Below, one piece after another: positions 6,743 through 14,580 of a stretch of DNA of 16,405 bases. Each line of letters starts with the position of its first letter. Positions within the stretch are counted from its first letter, which is position 1. A model generated the notes under the pieces. It searched no databases. It had not been told where the DNA came from and was given only the letters and a program-made list of their open reading frames with translations. This DNA comes from CAZYPH01 sp964649095 (GTDB lineage: Bacteria > Bdellovibrionota > UBA1018 > UBA923). Location of the stretch: contig CAZYPH010000042.1 in assembly GCA_964649095.1 (NCBI GenBank), positions 1-16,405 on the forward strand. Reading direction: 5' to 3'. The position numbers and the translations under genes are program-made.

Positions 6743-7661
6743 ACAGTTTAAGGCTCGCAGCCCTGGTAAATGCATTCTATTTGGCGAACACTTTGTAGTC
6801 GACGGTGAGCCTGCGGTATTAACCCCTCTCACCGACTTATACTGTCAGGTGACACTAACTCGCTCGGAACACGTCACATCACATGCCGAAGCGCCAGCAC
6901 TCGGGGAACGCAGCAGAGTGGAAGCTCTTATGACACGCGCGCTCTACATTGCCTGCGATGCTTTAAGATTAGATATCAAGACCCAAAAATTTCGCATCGA
7001 ATCGACGGCCAATTTTCCGATATCTCGTGGCTTTGGATCAAGTGCTAGTTTTTCTGTAAGCCTTGTAAAAGCCCTAGACCAATACCGCAACGCCTTGGCT
7101 CAAGTCTCGGCAGACTGGAGCGAGTTGTTTGCAGCCAGCTTACAGGTTGAAAAATTATTTCATGGCACACCGAGTGGTGCCGATGTTGCGGCTGCTTTGA
7201 GTTCGACCCCAATTGTTTTCGAAAATGGCAGCATTCGGACAAACTTATCGATTACTGCAGTTGATGTTGTCGTTGTGGATTCGGGTGATCGTGATCTTGG
7301 TAGTACAAAAATTAGAGACATAATTAAATTTAGAGAAGAGCGACCTAACGACTGGCTCCAATTTAAATCGCGTTATCGCGAGCTTTTGCACGTAGCTCTG
7401 GAATGTTTACCTATGATGAATCGACATCACGAGGTAGCACGAGCTCTTAAGTCGAATCATGAACTACTTTCACAACTAGGCCTTAGCACCAGTGGCATCG
7501 ATGAGTTGATTGCTTTGGGAATTAAACTAGGTGCTTTAGCAGGAAAAGTTTCAGGGGCCGGTGGTGGCGGTGCGGTTGTTTTTGTGACAGAACGCGGCAG
7601 TGGCTTAAAACTAGCGGACGCGTTTAAGGCTATGATGATCCCAGTGCGGGGGGTTCTGTAG
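6732..7661 (+). CDS. mvaK1: Mevalonate kinase (GHMP family)
   Basis: This enzyme phosphorylates mevalonate with ATP to 5-phosphomevalonate. The 309-residue soluble GHMP kinase has SPGKCILFGEH (10-20), then the ATP loop P96-ISRGFGSSA-105, the block HGTPSGAD (144-151) carrying the likely catalytic aspartate D151, and the C-terminal glycine motif VSGAGGGGA (273-281). The HGTPSG form and the GEHFVVDGEPAV block favour mevalonate kinase over phosphomevalonate kinase. The residue after PSG is Ala rather than the more usual Ile, so the reverse assignment between this and the minus-strand GHMP kinase cannot be fully excluded. It overlaps the isomerase gene by 11 bp, and the decarboxylase gene follows after 3 bp. 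Confidence 0.87.
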   Translation: MPIKQFKARSPGKCILFGEHFVVDGEPAVLTPLTDLYCQVTLTRSEHVTSHAEAPALGERSRVEALMTRALYIACDALRLDIKTQKFRIESTANFPISRGFGSSASFSVSLVKALDQYRNALAQVSADWSELFAASLQVEKLFHGTPSGADVAAALSSTPIVFENGSIRTNLSITAVDVVVVDSGDRDLGSTKIRDIIKFREERPNDWLQFKSRYRELLHVALECLPMMNRHHEVARALKSNHELLSQLGLSTSGIDELIALGIKLGALAGKVSGAGGGGAVVFVTERGSGLKLADAFKAMMIPVRGVL

Positions 7662-7664
7662 GCG

Positions 7665-8717
7665 ATGGCCACTCAAACCAGTATTCATAAACCCACGGCA
7701 CTCACATCGAATGATTGGCTTGTCGAACCCATCGACGACCGTTCGCAGATGGGCTACGCGTATGCTCCAACAAATATTGCACTGACGAAATATTGGGGCA
7801 AACGTGATATTGTTTTGAATCTGCCGACCAACTCGAGTCTATCAGCCGCGATTGCAGGATTAGGGTCGTACACTACGGTGGAATTTAACGAGGCCTTTAA
7901 ACAAGATCGTTTTATTTTAAACAAGTGCGTTGTCGATGTACCTAGTCGAGTGGCTAAAGTGCTCGATAAAATGCGTGACGTTGCAAACACCAATTTAAAA
8001 GTGCGCATCCAATCAGCAAATAATTTTCCAACGGCCGCAGGCTTGGCATCATCAGCATCGGGTTTTGCGGCACTAACATTAGCAGTTAATAATGCGTTAC
8101 AACTAAAATACACACCTCGGGAACTTAGTGCCGTAGCACGCCTAGGATCAGGTTCAGCCTGTCGCTCGGTGTTTAATGGATTTGTCTTCTGGAACAAAGG
8201 CACGCTTGTGGACGGCAGCGATTCCGCAGCGGAGCGCATTAATACCAACTGTGCCTTAAAGCTTGATGTAGCCGTATTCATTGTAAATGCTGGCAAAAAA
8301 GAACAACCCTCGACGGGCGGCATGGAACACACACGCCTCACGTCCCCCTATTTTTCCAGTTGGGTATCGCAGGGTGAAATAGACACCCAAACTCTTCGTA
8401 CCTTTTTGTCGAACCAACACTGTACGATAGATTCTTTTTTTGAAGTGATGGCCCCCATCATAGAAAGTAATTGTTTAGCCATGCATGCCTCGGCCATGGC
8501 AGCGCGGCCACCGATTTTTTACTGGGAGCCAGAAACGTTGCGTATTATCGATGTTGTAACGAAGTTAAAAAAATTGGGCTTCAAGCTCTTCTTTACAATC
8601 GATGCCGGACCAAATGTCGTGGTATTTTTAGATCCGAAACAAACCAGTGAACTCTTAGCCCACTCACTAATTACAAACAATTGTTTTACGATTATTCGAA
8701 CAACAATTGATGTTTGA
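7665..8717 (+). CDS. mvaD: Diphosphomevalonate decarboxylase
   Basis: This enzyme carries out ATP-dependent decarboxylation of mevalonate diphosphate to IPP, the last step of the classical mevalonate pathway. The protein has 350 residues. Family blocks in order are N37-IALTKYWGKRD-48 with K42, LPTNSSLS, FPTAAGLASSASGFA with the ATP-loop serines around 129-132, LGSGSACRSVFNGFVFW, and DAGPN (D313-N317) with the catalytic aspartate. These conserved residues favour a true diphosphomevalonate decarboxylase over the archaeal-type monophosphate enzymes. The N-terminus is about 30 residues longer than in typical homologues. An internal ATG at 7749 lacks a ribosome site, while the 7665 start has a G-run about 11 nt upstream. 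The gene is tightly packed after mevalonate kinase. Confidence 0.95.
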   Translation: MATQTSIHKPTALTSNDWLVEPIDDRSQMGYAYAPTNIALTKYWGKRDIVLNLPTNSSLSAAIAGLGSYTTVEFNEAFKQDRFILNKCVVDVPSRVAKVLDKMRDVANTNLKVRIQSANNFPTAAGLASSASGFAALTLAVNNALQLKYTPRELSAVARLGSGSACRSVFNGFVFWNKGTLVDGSDSAAERINTNCALKLDVAVFIVNAGKKEQPSTGGMEHTRLTSPYFSSWVSQGEIDTQTLRTFLSNQHCTIDSFFEVMAPIIESNCLAMHASAMAARPPIFYWEPETLRIIDVVTKLKKLGFKLFFTIDAGPNVVVFLDPKQTSELLAHSLITNNCFTIIRTTIDV

Positions 8718-8739
8718 AAATATTTAGGGACACGATTCC

Positions 8740-9753
8740 ATGTTAAGTATCCTTTCAGATGTCCATGCGACACACATCAAGGCTATCAATGCACTGCTTG
8801 ACGATTATCTCAAACATGGCCGAGCGCAACACCTAGCAAGGACCAACAGCTTGATGACACAGTACCATTTAAGCAGCGGCGGAAAACGGTTGCGCGCTCT
8901 AATACCGTGTCTGGTATTTGAGACCTTTGATCGTAAAGCTAGCGATGCTTACGTATTAGCCAGTGCCGTTGAGTTGATCCACAATGCAACACTAGTGCAT
9001 GACGACCTGCAAGATGGCGACGAGATGCGACGCAACCAACCCACTGTTTGGAAGAAGTTTTCCCCAGCACAGGCCATCAACTGCGGCGATGCCATGCTCT
9101 ATTTTGCTCTAGATGTGCTTCTTGCGCACTCGGGCTTTCCAGCCCGCGCTTTAAATCGAACGATTCAAACCTTTGTTGAAAATTGTCTTCATGTCATTGA
9201 GGGGCAGTCTTTGGAATTTCTATTAAAAGATGGCCCTCTTCCACAAATGGAACATTATCTAAATGTTGTTCAAGGCAAAACTTCCGGGTTATTTGCATTG
9301 CCATTTGAGAGCGCGCTGAGTGCGTTAGACGTTCCAGAAGAAATGATTTTTAAAACACGATCTATCACGACAAAACTCGGCACTGCATTTCAGATTCAAG
9401 ATGATTATATCGATCTCTACGGCAACAAAGGCCGCGGTGAAAACCGAGCTACGGACATTGCAGAAGGTAAAATTAGTTATTTTGTAGTGCACACTCTAAA
9501 TACAGCAAGTGCATCAGAACAAACTTCGTTGCTAAAAACGCTAAAATTACCACGTCAAGATACTGATAATGCAGCGATCGACAGCGCATTGCAGTTGTTT
9601 GAAAAGTATCACGCAAAACAAGCCGCGATAGAGTACTTGTCGAAATTGCAGAGTGAATTAATAGAGTCGATCGATCAGCTCCAAGAACTGCCCTTGCAAT
9701 TCAAAGAACTCCTAAAAGCAGTGGCTCACGATTTTACTAATTTGACTGCATGA
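8740..9753 (+). CDS. Polyprenyl diphosphate synthase (FPP/GGPP-type trans-prenyltransferase)
   Basis: This enzyme condenses IPP units onto an allylic diphosphate. The protein has 337 residues. The first aspartate-rich motif is D88-D89-L-Q-D92 in LVHDDLQDGDEMRR; the second is D221-D222-Y-I-D225 in FQIQDDYIDLYGNKG. SSGGKRLRALIP near the N-terminus and VQGKTSGLF in the middle are also standard. Residues 5 and 4 before the first motif are Ala and Thr, small residues rather than the aromatic found in E. coli-type farnesyl synthase, so chain length cannot be taken for granted. Context (cyclase gene overlapping by 4 bp) suggests farnesyl diphosphate for squalene. AGGGA (8726-8730) lies about 9 nt before the ATG. 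No gene symbol is given because product length is uncertain. Confidence 0.9.
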   Translation: MLSILSDVHATHIKAINALLDDYLKHGRAQHLARTNSLMTQYHLSSGGKRLRALIPCLVFETFDRKASDAYVLASAVELIHNATLVHDDLQDGDEMRRNQPTVWKKFSPAQAINCGDAMLYFALDVLLAHSGFPARALNRTIQTFVENCLHVIEGQSLEFLLKDGPLPQMEHYLNVVQGKTSGLFALPFESALSALDVPEEMIFKTRSITTKLGTAFQIQDDYIDLYGNKGRGENRATDIAEGKISYFVVHTLNTASASEQTSLLKTLKLPRQDTDNAAIDSALQLFEKYHAKQAAIEYLSKLQSELIESIDQLQELPLQFKELLKAVAHDFTNLTA

Positions 9754-11705
9754 AAACACAGCACACAAACTTAAAGAAATGCATTGAAGCCGCTCGTAAC
9801 TATTCGCTAAAAATTCAGCGCCCAGATGGGCATTGGGTGGGTGAATTAGAGTCAAACACAACGATAACAGCGGAATATATTTTTTTACTTCAAGCCCTAG
9901 GCTTACCGTTTGATCGTGATAAAACGCCCTTTATTAAATACCTGCTCAGCAAACAAAATGCCGACGGGTCGTGGGGAATTGCTCATGATTATGCCGGCGA
10001 TGTGTCTACTACGGCGGAGACCTATCTTGCGCTACGACTGTGTGGAGTCGATCAAGACCACACAGCGCTACGCCAGGCTCAGGAGTTCATTCTTCAGAAC
10101 GGTGGTTTGGAAAAAATTCGGGTATTCACCCGCATCAACTTTGCCCTATTCGGGTTGTTTCCGTGGAGCTCGGTACCTTCGATCCCTCCGGAGTTTATGT
10201 TTCTGCCGCCCCAGTCGCCGATTAACATCTATCGACTTTCAAGTTGGGCGCGAAGTACCATGGTTCCACTCTTTATTATTTTCCACCACAAACCGACGTT
10301 CGCACTACCCAATGGTTGTTCCAGGTCTAATGCTTGGTTAGATCATTTGTGGATTAATCCGAATAAAAAAAATATTCCGTACATTCCAACCTTTAAAGCG
10401 GCCCTTAAAGAATATGGATGGAGTCTTAAAACTACGTTTATTGGTAGTGACGTTTTACTAAAAGCCCTCGACAGGGCGCAATCAAGTCGGCTGGCACGCA
10501 ATATTCGTAAACACGCGGTGAAGGCCTGCGAAGATTGGGTGTTGGAGCATCAAGAAGTCAGTGGAGACTGGGCTGGTATTTTTCCACCGATGGTTAACGG
10601 CGTGCTGGCTCTATATTTAAATGGCCATAAACTAGATAGCCCACCCGTCAAACTAGGACTTGAGGCTCTGGACCGCTTTATCTGGCGAGACAAATTAGGC
10701 GCACGGGTAGAAGCCTGCCAGAGCCCGGTATGGGATACTGCACTTTCACTCATCGGACATGTAGACTCAAAAACACCGCCGAAGTCGAGGCCAATGCAAA
10801 TGGCCGCTAGATGGTTAGAATCAAAGAGACTTGACGTAACACATGGCGATTGGCGTATATATAACACTTCTAATACATCTGGCGGTTGGTCATTTGAATA
10901 TGAAAATTCGTGGTATCCCGATGTTGACGATACGGCAGCCGTAGTGCTAGCGCTCATGAAACAGAATACGGGCGTCAAAAGAAAATCTGTTGTAACGAAT
11001 GCCGTAAAATGGATGGTTTCGATGCAGAATTCTGACGGCGGTTTTGCCGCCTTTGACATCGACAACAATCATCTCTACCTAAACGATATTCCATTTTCAG
11101 ACATGGATTCTCTTTGTGACCCCTCGAGTCCCGACGTTACAGGCCGTGTTATTGAAGCTCTAGGCCTGTTAAATAGTAAAATACATTTGAAAACGATTGA
11201 ACGCGCTGTGAGATATCTCCTACAGACACAAGAGGCCGAAGGCCCGTGGTTTGGTCGATGGGGCGTCAACTATATATATGGAACCTCTAATGTATTGTGC
11301 GGGCTCAGAGCCTCAAAATCACTCATCAAGAACTCTCGTGTATTAAACTTGAGGGCGGTAGAATCAAGCACCCAAAAAGCAGTCAAGTGGCTTGTCAGTA
11401 AACAGAATGACGACGGTGGCTGGGGTGAGTGTTTAGAGTCGTACAAAGACCGATCACTGATGGGTCAAGGCACGAGCAGCGCCTCACAAACAGCTTGGGC
11501 ACTCATGGCTCTTGAGGGGCATCTACCAAAGGATTCCAAACCCATATTATATGGTATCGACTGGCTAATTAGAAACCAATCCAAGACCGGTACATGGAAA
11601 GAGCCGGCATTTACGGGCACGGGTTTTCCAAATCATTTTTATTTAAAGTACCATTTATATTGCCATTATTTTCCCATGATGGCTTTGGGTCGCTTCGTAT
11701 CATGA
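9750..11705 (+). CDS. shc: Squalene-hopene cyclase
   Basis: This enzyme cyclises squalene to hopene/hopanol at the membrane. The 651 residues are typical. The protonating motif D391-V-D-D394-T-A lies in WYPDVDDTAAVV, as in true SHCs; oxidosqualene cyclases differ here. Several QW-type repeats are visible (DGHWVGEL, ADGSWGI, DGGFAAF, EGPWFGRWGVNYIYGT, NDDGGWGE, TGTWKEPAFTGTGFPNHFYL). The blocks INFALFGLFPWSSVPSIPPE and YRLSSWARSTMVPL are also family-specific. The start ATG overlaps the prenyl synthase stop (ATGA) and its own stop overlaps the next ATG in the same way. No squalene synthase (hpnCDE or sqs) is present in the window, so the substrate must come from genes elsewhere. Confidence 0.96.
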   Translation: MKTQHTNLKKCIEAARNYSLKIQRPDGHWVGELESNTTITAEYIFLLQALGLPFDRDKTPFIKYLLSKQNADGSWGIAHDYAGDVSTTAETYLALRLCGVDQDHTALRQAQEFILQNGGLEKIRVFTRINFALFGLFPWSSVPSIPPEFMFLPPQSPINIYRLSSWARSTMVPLFIIFHHKPTFALPNGCSRSNAWLDHLWINPNKKNIPYIPTFKAALKEYGWSLKTTFIGSDVLLKALDRAQSSRLARNIRKHAVKACEDWVLEHQEVSGDWAGIFPPMVNGVLALYLNGHKLDSPPVKLGLEALDRFIWRDKLGARVEACQSPVWDTALSLIGHVDSKTPPKSRPMQMAARWLESKRLDVTHGDWRIYNTSNTSGGWSFEYENSWYPDVDDTAAVVLALMKQNTGVKRKSVVTNAVKWMVSMQNSDGGFAAFDIDNNHLYLNDIPFSDMDSLCDPSSPDVTGRVIEALGLLNSKIHLKTIERAVRYLLQTQEAEGPWFGRWGVNYIYGTSNVLCGLRASKSLIKNSRVLNLRAVESSTQKAVKWLVSKQNDDGGWGECLESYKDRSLMGQGTSSASQTAWALMALEGHLPKDSKPILYGIDWLIRNQSKTGTWKEPAFTGTGFPNHFYLKYHLYCHYFPMMALGRFVS

Positions 11706-11725
11706 CTGGTATCATGACTGGTATC
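11702..11725 (+). repeat. 12-bp tandem duplication at a gene start
   Basis: ATGACTGGTATC occurs twice in a row (11702-11713, 11714-11725), encoding MTGI-MTGI at the start of the DUF422-like gene. The first copy also contains the squalene-hopene cyclase stop. The duplication creates two in-frame ATG starts 12 bp apart, only the first of which overlaps the upstream stop. Confidence 0.85.
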
Positions 11726-12505
11726 GTGAGCTTTACTCATCTATTACTCTCTACGATCTATTACCGCCCCTACGTATATCTATTTTTTTGTATATTTTTA
11801 TACTTTGCAATTCCACTTTTTACTCTACGCACCACGTTAGTATTTACTCTAATTGGGTTTACAACGGCCTTTTTGTGCGAGTATTCGTCAACACGTAATG
11901 GCTTCCCGTTTGGGTATTATGAATACTTTCAATCAACACGTAATCGAGAGTTATGGATTTCTAATATTCCGTTCTGGGATTCTCTCTCGTTTGTTTTTTT
12001 AGCTTTTTTTTGTTTTATATTGGCCTCAGCTCTTTTTACGCCGCCTAAAGAATTTAAATCTAATCACAACAGATGGTCTGGTTTTTACCATCGTTTAACA
12101 CCTTGGATTGGCGCGTTATTAATGACGCTTTTAGACGTAGTCATTGACCCTGTTGCACTACAAGGTGAAAAATGGTTTTTAGGCAAGCTCTATCACTATC
12201 CGATTCCAGGCCCTTACTATGGCGTGACGTTAGAGAATTTTGCGGGATGGTTTTTTGTCGGATTTACTATTCAGTGGCTATTTCAACGCTACCTAAATCT
12301 CGAGAGTCGATTCAAGCAATCTACGAAATCAAAGATGCCGAATCAGCGCCTTCTGCAGGGTGTCTTCGCTGTTTATATAGGAGTATTTTTATTTAATCTG
12401 ACGGTCACACTTTTTATCAAAGATTATAGATTAGCGGCTTCAAGCACGACAGTTATAGTATGCGTTACTTCAGCGGTTTATTTAGTTCTTCGCAATAAAT
12501 TATGA
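11702..12505 (+). CDS. CruF-like (DUF422, carotenoid biosynthesis family) membrane protein
   Basis: From the ATG at 11702 the protein has 267 residues, with about six or seven hydrophobic segments (for example residues 24-58, 95-112, 137-150, 183-195, 217-233, 241-262). It is inferred to sit in the inner membrane. Its motifs match the CruF/DUF422 family: E60-YSSTRNGFPFGYYEY, LISNIPFWDSL-like block at 87-95, the L-D145-VVID149-P segment, and GPYYGVTLENFAGWFF (170-185). Known CruF enzymes hydrate terminal psi-ends of acyclic carotenoids; others in the family are uncharacterised. No phytoene synthase, desaturase or CruG is in view. Its place between the cyclase and hpnG, with 4-bp overlaps on both sides, suggests a hopanoid- or squalene-linked reaction instead (inference). 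Starts upstream at 11594 lie inside the cyclase gene and are rejected. Confidence 0.8.
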   Translation: MTGIMTGIVSFTHLLLSTIYYRPYVYLFFCIFLYFAIPLFTLRTTLVFTLIGFTTAFLCEYSSTRNGFPFGYYEYFQSTRNRELWISNIPFWDSLSFVFLAFFCFILASALFTPPKEFKSNHNRWSGFYHRLTPWIGALLMTLLDVVIDPVALQGEKWFLGKLYHYPIPGPYYGVTLENFAGWFFVGFTIQWLFQRYLNLESRFKQSTKSKMPNQRLLQGVFAVYIGVFLFNLTVTLFIKDYRLAASSTTVIVCVTSAVYLVLRNKL

Positions 12506-13200
12506 TTTTTATATATACAGCCACCGATTTTGAACACCGCATGGCTCAGCAAATTATCTATGACAATAAACTATCCGATAAAGTCATAGTTGCCGACAAC
12601 CCCTGTGGCATGGGTGCAGCGGCGGCAAAAAAGGCGATTGAAGATATAATACAATCTAATAATCGAATAACACAGATTGTATCGTTCGGTTTTGCGGGAA
12701 GCCTTTCGTATCAATGCCCCAGAGGTTCGGTGGTTACTGCTAACTCTGTGACATTTGAAGGTTTAAGTTATGAACTGGTTCCGTCAACCGTAGAGTTAGG
12801 AGTCGAGTGCGTCGCAGTCGCTTCGATCGATTTTGTGTACCATGCTGACTTGTTGCCCCTGCCATCGACGATTATGACGTCATTCCAAGCTGATTCAAAA
12901 CTAGCTATTTGTGTCGATATGGAAACCGGACCTCTCGCCAAAACGGCCGCGAAGTTTGGTCTAAAAGTGCTGTTTTTAAGGTTAGTATCTGATGACCCGG
13001 ATAGACCGTTGCCCCGTTTTATTGCTCTGCCATCTAATCTGACTAAGACAAATCAACGATCGAAGAAAATTAGACTATTTGTAGAAACAATTCGACACGT
13101 AGTATCAGACTTGGTGTTCGGTCTGGCCTACCTACCATCTGGACGCAGACACATACAAAATTATAAATATATTATTGGCCAACAATTACGCTCTTTGTAA
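12502..13200 (+). CDS. hpnG: Adenosylhopane nucleosidase/phosphorylase HpnG
   Basis: HpnG releases adenine from adenosylhopane, leading to ribosylhopane, the precursor of bacteriohopanetetrol. The 232-residue protein belongs to the PNP/MTAP/MTA-SAH nucleosidase superfamily. Visible signatures are a short N-terminal strand (MIFIYTATDFEHRMA), NPCGMGAAAA, IVSFGFAGSL for the purine/ribose site, and VDMETGPLAKTAAKFGL with D139-M-E141, the usual nucleoside-binding Glu block. LVSDDPDRPLPRF follows and is typical of HpnG. The ATG overlaps the upstream stop (ATGA). It closes the plus-strand series. Its last 15 bp overlap the 3' end of the convergent folate gene. Confidence 0.86.
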   Translation: MIFIYTATDFEHRMAQQIIYDNKLSDKVIVADNPCGMGAAAAKKAIEDIIQSNNRITQIVSFGFAGSLSYQCPRGSVVTANSVTFEGLSYELVPSTVELGVECVAVASIDFVYHADLLPLPSTIMTSFQADSKLAICVDMETGPLAKTAAKFGLKVLFLRLVSDDPDRPLPRFIALPSNLTKTNQRSKKIRLFVETIRHVVSDLVFGLAYLPSGRRHIQNYKYIIGQQLRSL

Positions 13201-14577
13201 AAGCTGATGGGCGCCGATGGCGTTTACTGTAGCTCTTACATTGTGCACCCGAATAAAGTCGATTCCGTTCTGAGCTAAATGCGTTGCCAAGGCCGCGGTG
13301 GCACAGTCGCGTTCCGATGCCGGAAGTTGTGACACTAATGTAAGATAGGCCTTTCTCGAATGTCCGACTAATAACCCAACGTTCATCTGCTGCAACTCGG
13401 TTATTCTCTTTAAAATAGTCCAGTTTTGCCAAAGCGTTTTTCCAAAACCTAAGCCTGGATCAATAATCAAACGCGATGCCGGCACACCAGCAAGGGCCGC
13501 CCGCTCAAGAAACTTTAGAGACCACCCCTGCAACTGACTAACAACATCGACACTACAGTCTAACGTGTAATCGCCTCGTGGGGGAATACCTAGGTTATGG
13601 GTAGCGACATACACGACCTGCGATCTTGCAACTAATGACAATACTTTGGGGTCTGATCCAGCCGATACATCGTTGATGATGTCGACGCCGGCTTCAATGC
13701 CCCGTTCCATCGTTTCATAGTTTCGCGTATCTAAACTCAATAAAGCTCCTCGAGACAAACATAACGCCCGCAACTCCGGCAGCAATTCTTCAAGCCTTCG
13801 CCACTCTTCTTCTGGTGAAACACTTAAACTATGAGGTCTCGTAGATTCTGCGCCAACGTCGATGACGGTAGCACCGTCTTTAATAAAGTCTTCTGCCTTT
13901 TTTATTAAGGCCTGTACCGATTGAAATACGTTCTGCTCGGAAAATGAATCTGGGGTGGCATTTATAATTCCGGTTACTTTTGAATAAAACAAAGGCGTAG
14001 GTTGGCATTCATAGGGCAAGAGTCTGGGATTCGACTCTAGGTGCAATTGCCACAGCTCTAACTGCGCCGCATGCCTATGGTAGTCTTGCAGCCCCTCAAT
14101 GAGATCACGCCCTACCTCTAACGCGGGCAGAACAGCAAAGGGACGCTGAAATAAATGGTAATGAGGCAAGATAAGTTTCGGCGGTTGTATGGGACTAACA
14201 TCAGGCACCGTGAGGCTTAGCTTTTCATAGGTAAGAATATCAATATCTAACCTACGCGGGCTCCACTTGGGATGCTGTGCGCGACGCTCACCGGTTACTG
14301 TAAACTCTATGGTCTTCAATTCGTCGAGCAACTCTAACGGATCAAGTTCGGTGTGAATGAGTAATGCACAATTTAAGTAATCTTGATTCCAATCCGACGG
14401 GGCTTGTTTGGGTAATTGAGCCCTCGACAAATAAATACGCGACACTTTCAACACGCGCAGTTTGTTATGGAGCTTTAAAATACTAAGCGCCAAACGAATG
14501 TAACGCAGCCTACCGTCATGAGCATCTAGTGTCGCCGCCCCGAGATTGGAACCTAAACCAACAATCACTCTATTCAT
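13186..14577 (-). CDS. folKP: Bifunctional HPPK-DHPS (folate biosynthesis)
   Basis: This 463-residue fusion catalyses two consecutive folate steps: pyrophosphorylation of 6-hydroxymethyl-dihydropterin, then condensation with p-aminobenzoate. Residues 1-175 are HPPK: GLGSNLG at 7-13, WSPRRLDIDIL with the Mg-binding D111 and D113, and LPHYHLFQRPFAVLP. Residues 200-463 are DHPS: GIINATPDSFSE (N206, D210), GAESTRP (244-248), LLSLDTRN, IINDVSAG, GLGFGKT, GHSRKAY and the C-terminal R443-V-H445. The first loop reads SFSEQN rather than SFSDGG, and the usual MHMxG block reads THNLG, so the loops are somewhat divergent. Most bacteria keep these enzymes separate; Francisella and many eukaryotes fuse them in this order. 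It starts 3 bp after the GHMP kinase stop and is probably co-transcribed with mevalonate genes. Confidence 0.95.
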   Translation of the reverse strand: MNRVIVGLGSNLGAATLDAHDGRLRYIRLALSILKLHNKLRVLKVSRIYLSRAQLPKQAPSDWNQDYLNCALLIHTELDPLELLDELKTIEFTVTGERRAQHPKWSPRRLDIDILTYEKLSLTVPDVSPIQPPKLILPHYHLFQRPFAVLPALEVGRDLIEGLQDYHRHAAQLELWQLHLESNPRLLPYECQPTPLFYSKVTGIINATPDSFSEQNVFQSVQALIKKAEDFIKDGATVIDVGAESTRPHSLSVSPEEEWRRLEELLPELRALCLSRGALLSLDTRNYETMERGIEAGVDIINDVSAGSDPKVLSLVARSQVVYVATHNLGIPPRGDYTLDCSVDVVSQLQGWSLKFLERAALAGVPASRLIIDPGLGFGKTLWQNWTILKRITELQQMNVGLLVGHSRKAYLTLVSQLPASERDCATAALATHLAQNGIDFIRVHNVRATVNAIGAHQLLQRA

Positions 14578-14580
14578 GAT

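Noticed and set aside
7754..8341. 195-codon minus-strand open frame
   Set aside because: It lies wholly inside the well-conserved diphosphomevalonate decarboxylase gene and shows no family motif.
10550..11068. 172-codon minus-strand open frame
   Set aside because: It is a shadow of the squalene-hopene cyclase gene, covering the DxDD region.
11594..11701. Upstream start for the DUF422-like gene
   Set aside because: This would put 36 extra codons inside the conserved C-terminus of the cyclase and add a non-family peptide; ATGA overlap at 11702 matches the neighbouring junctions.
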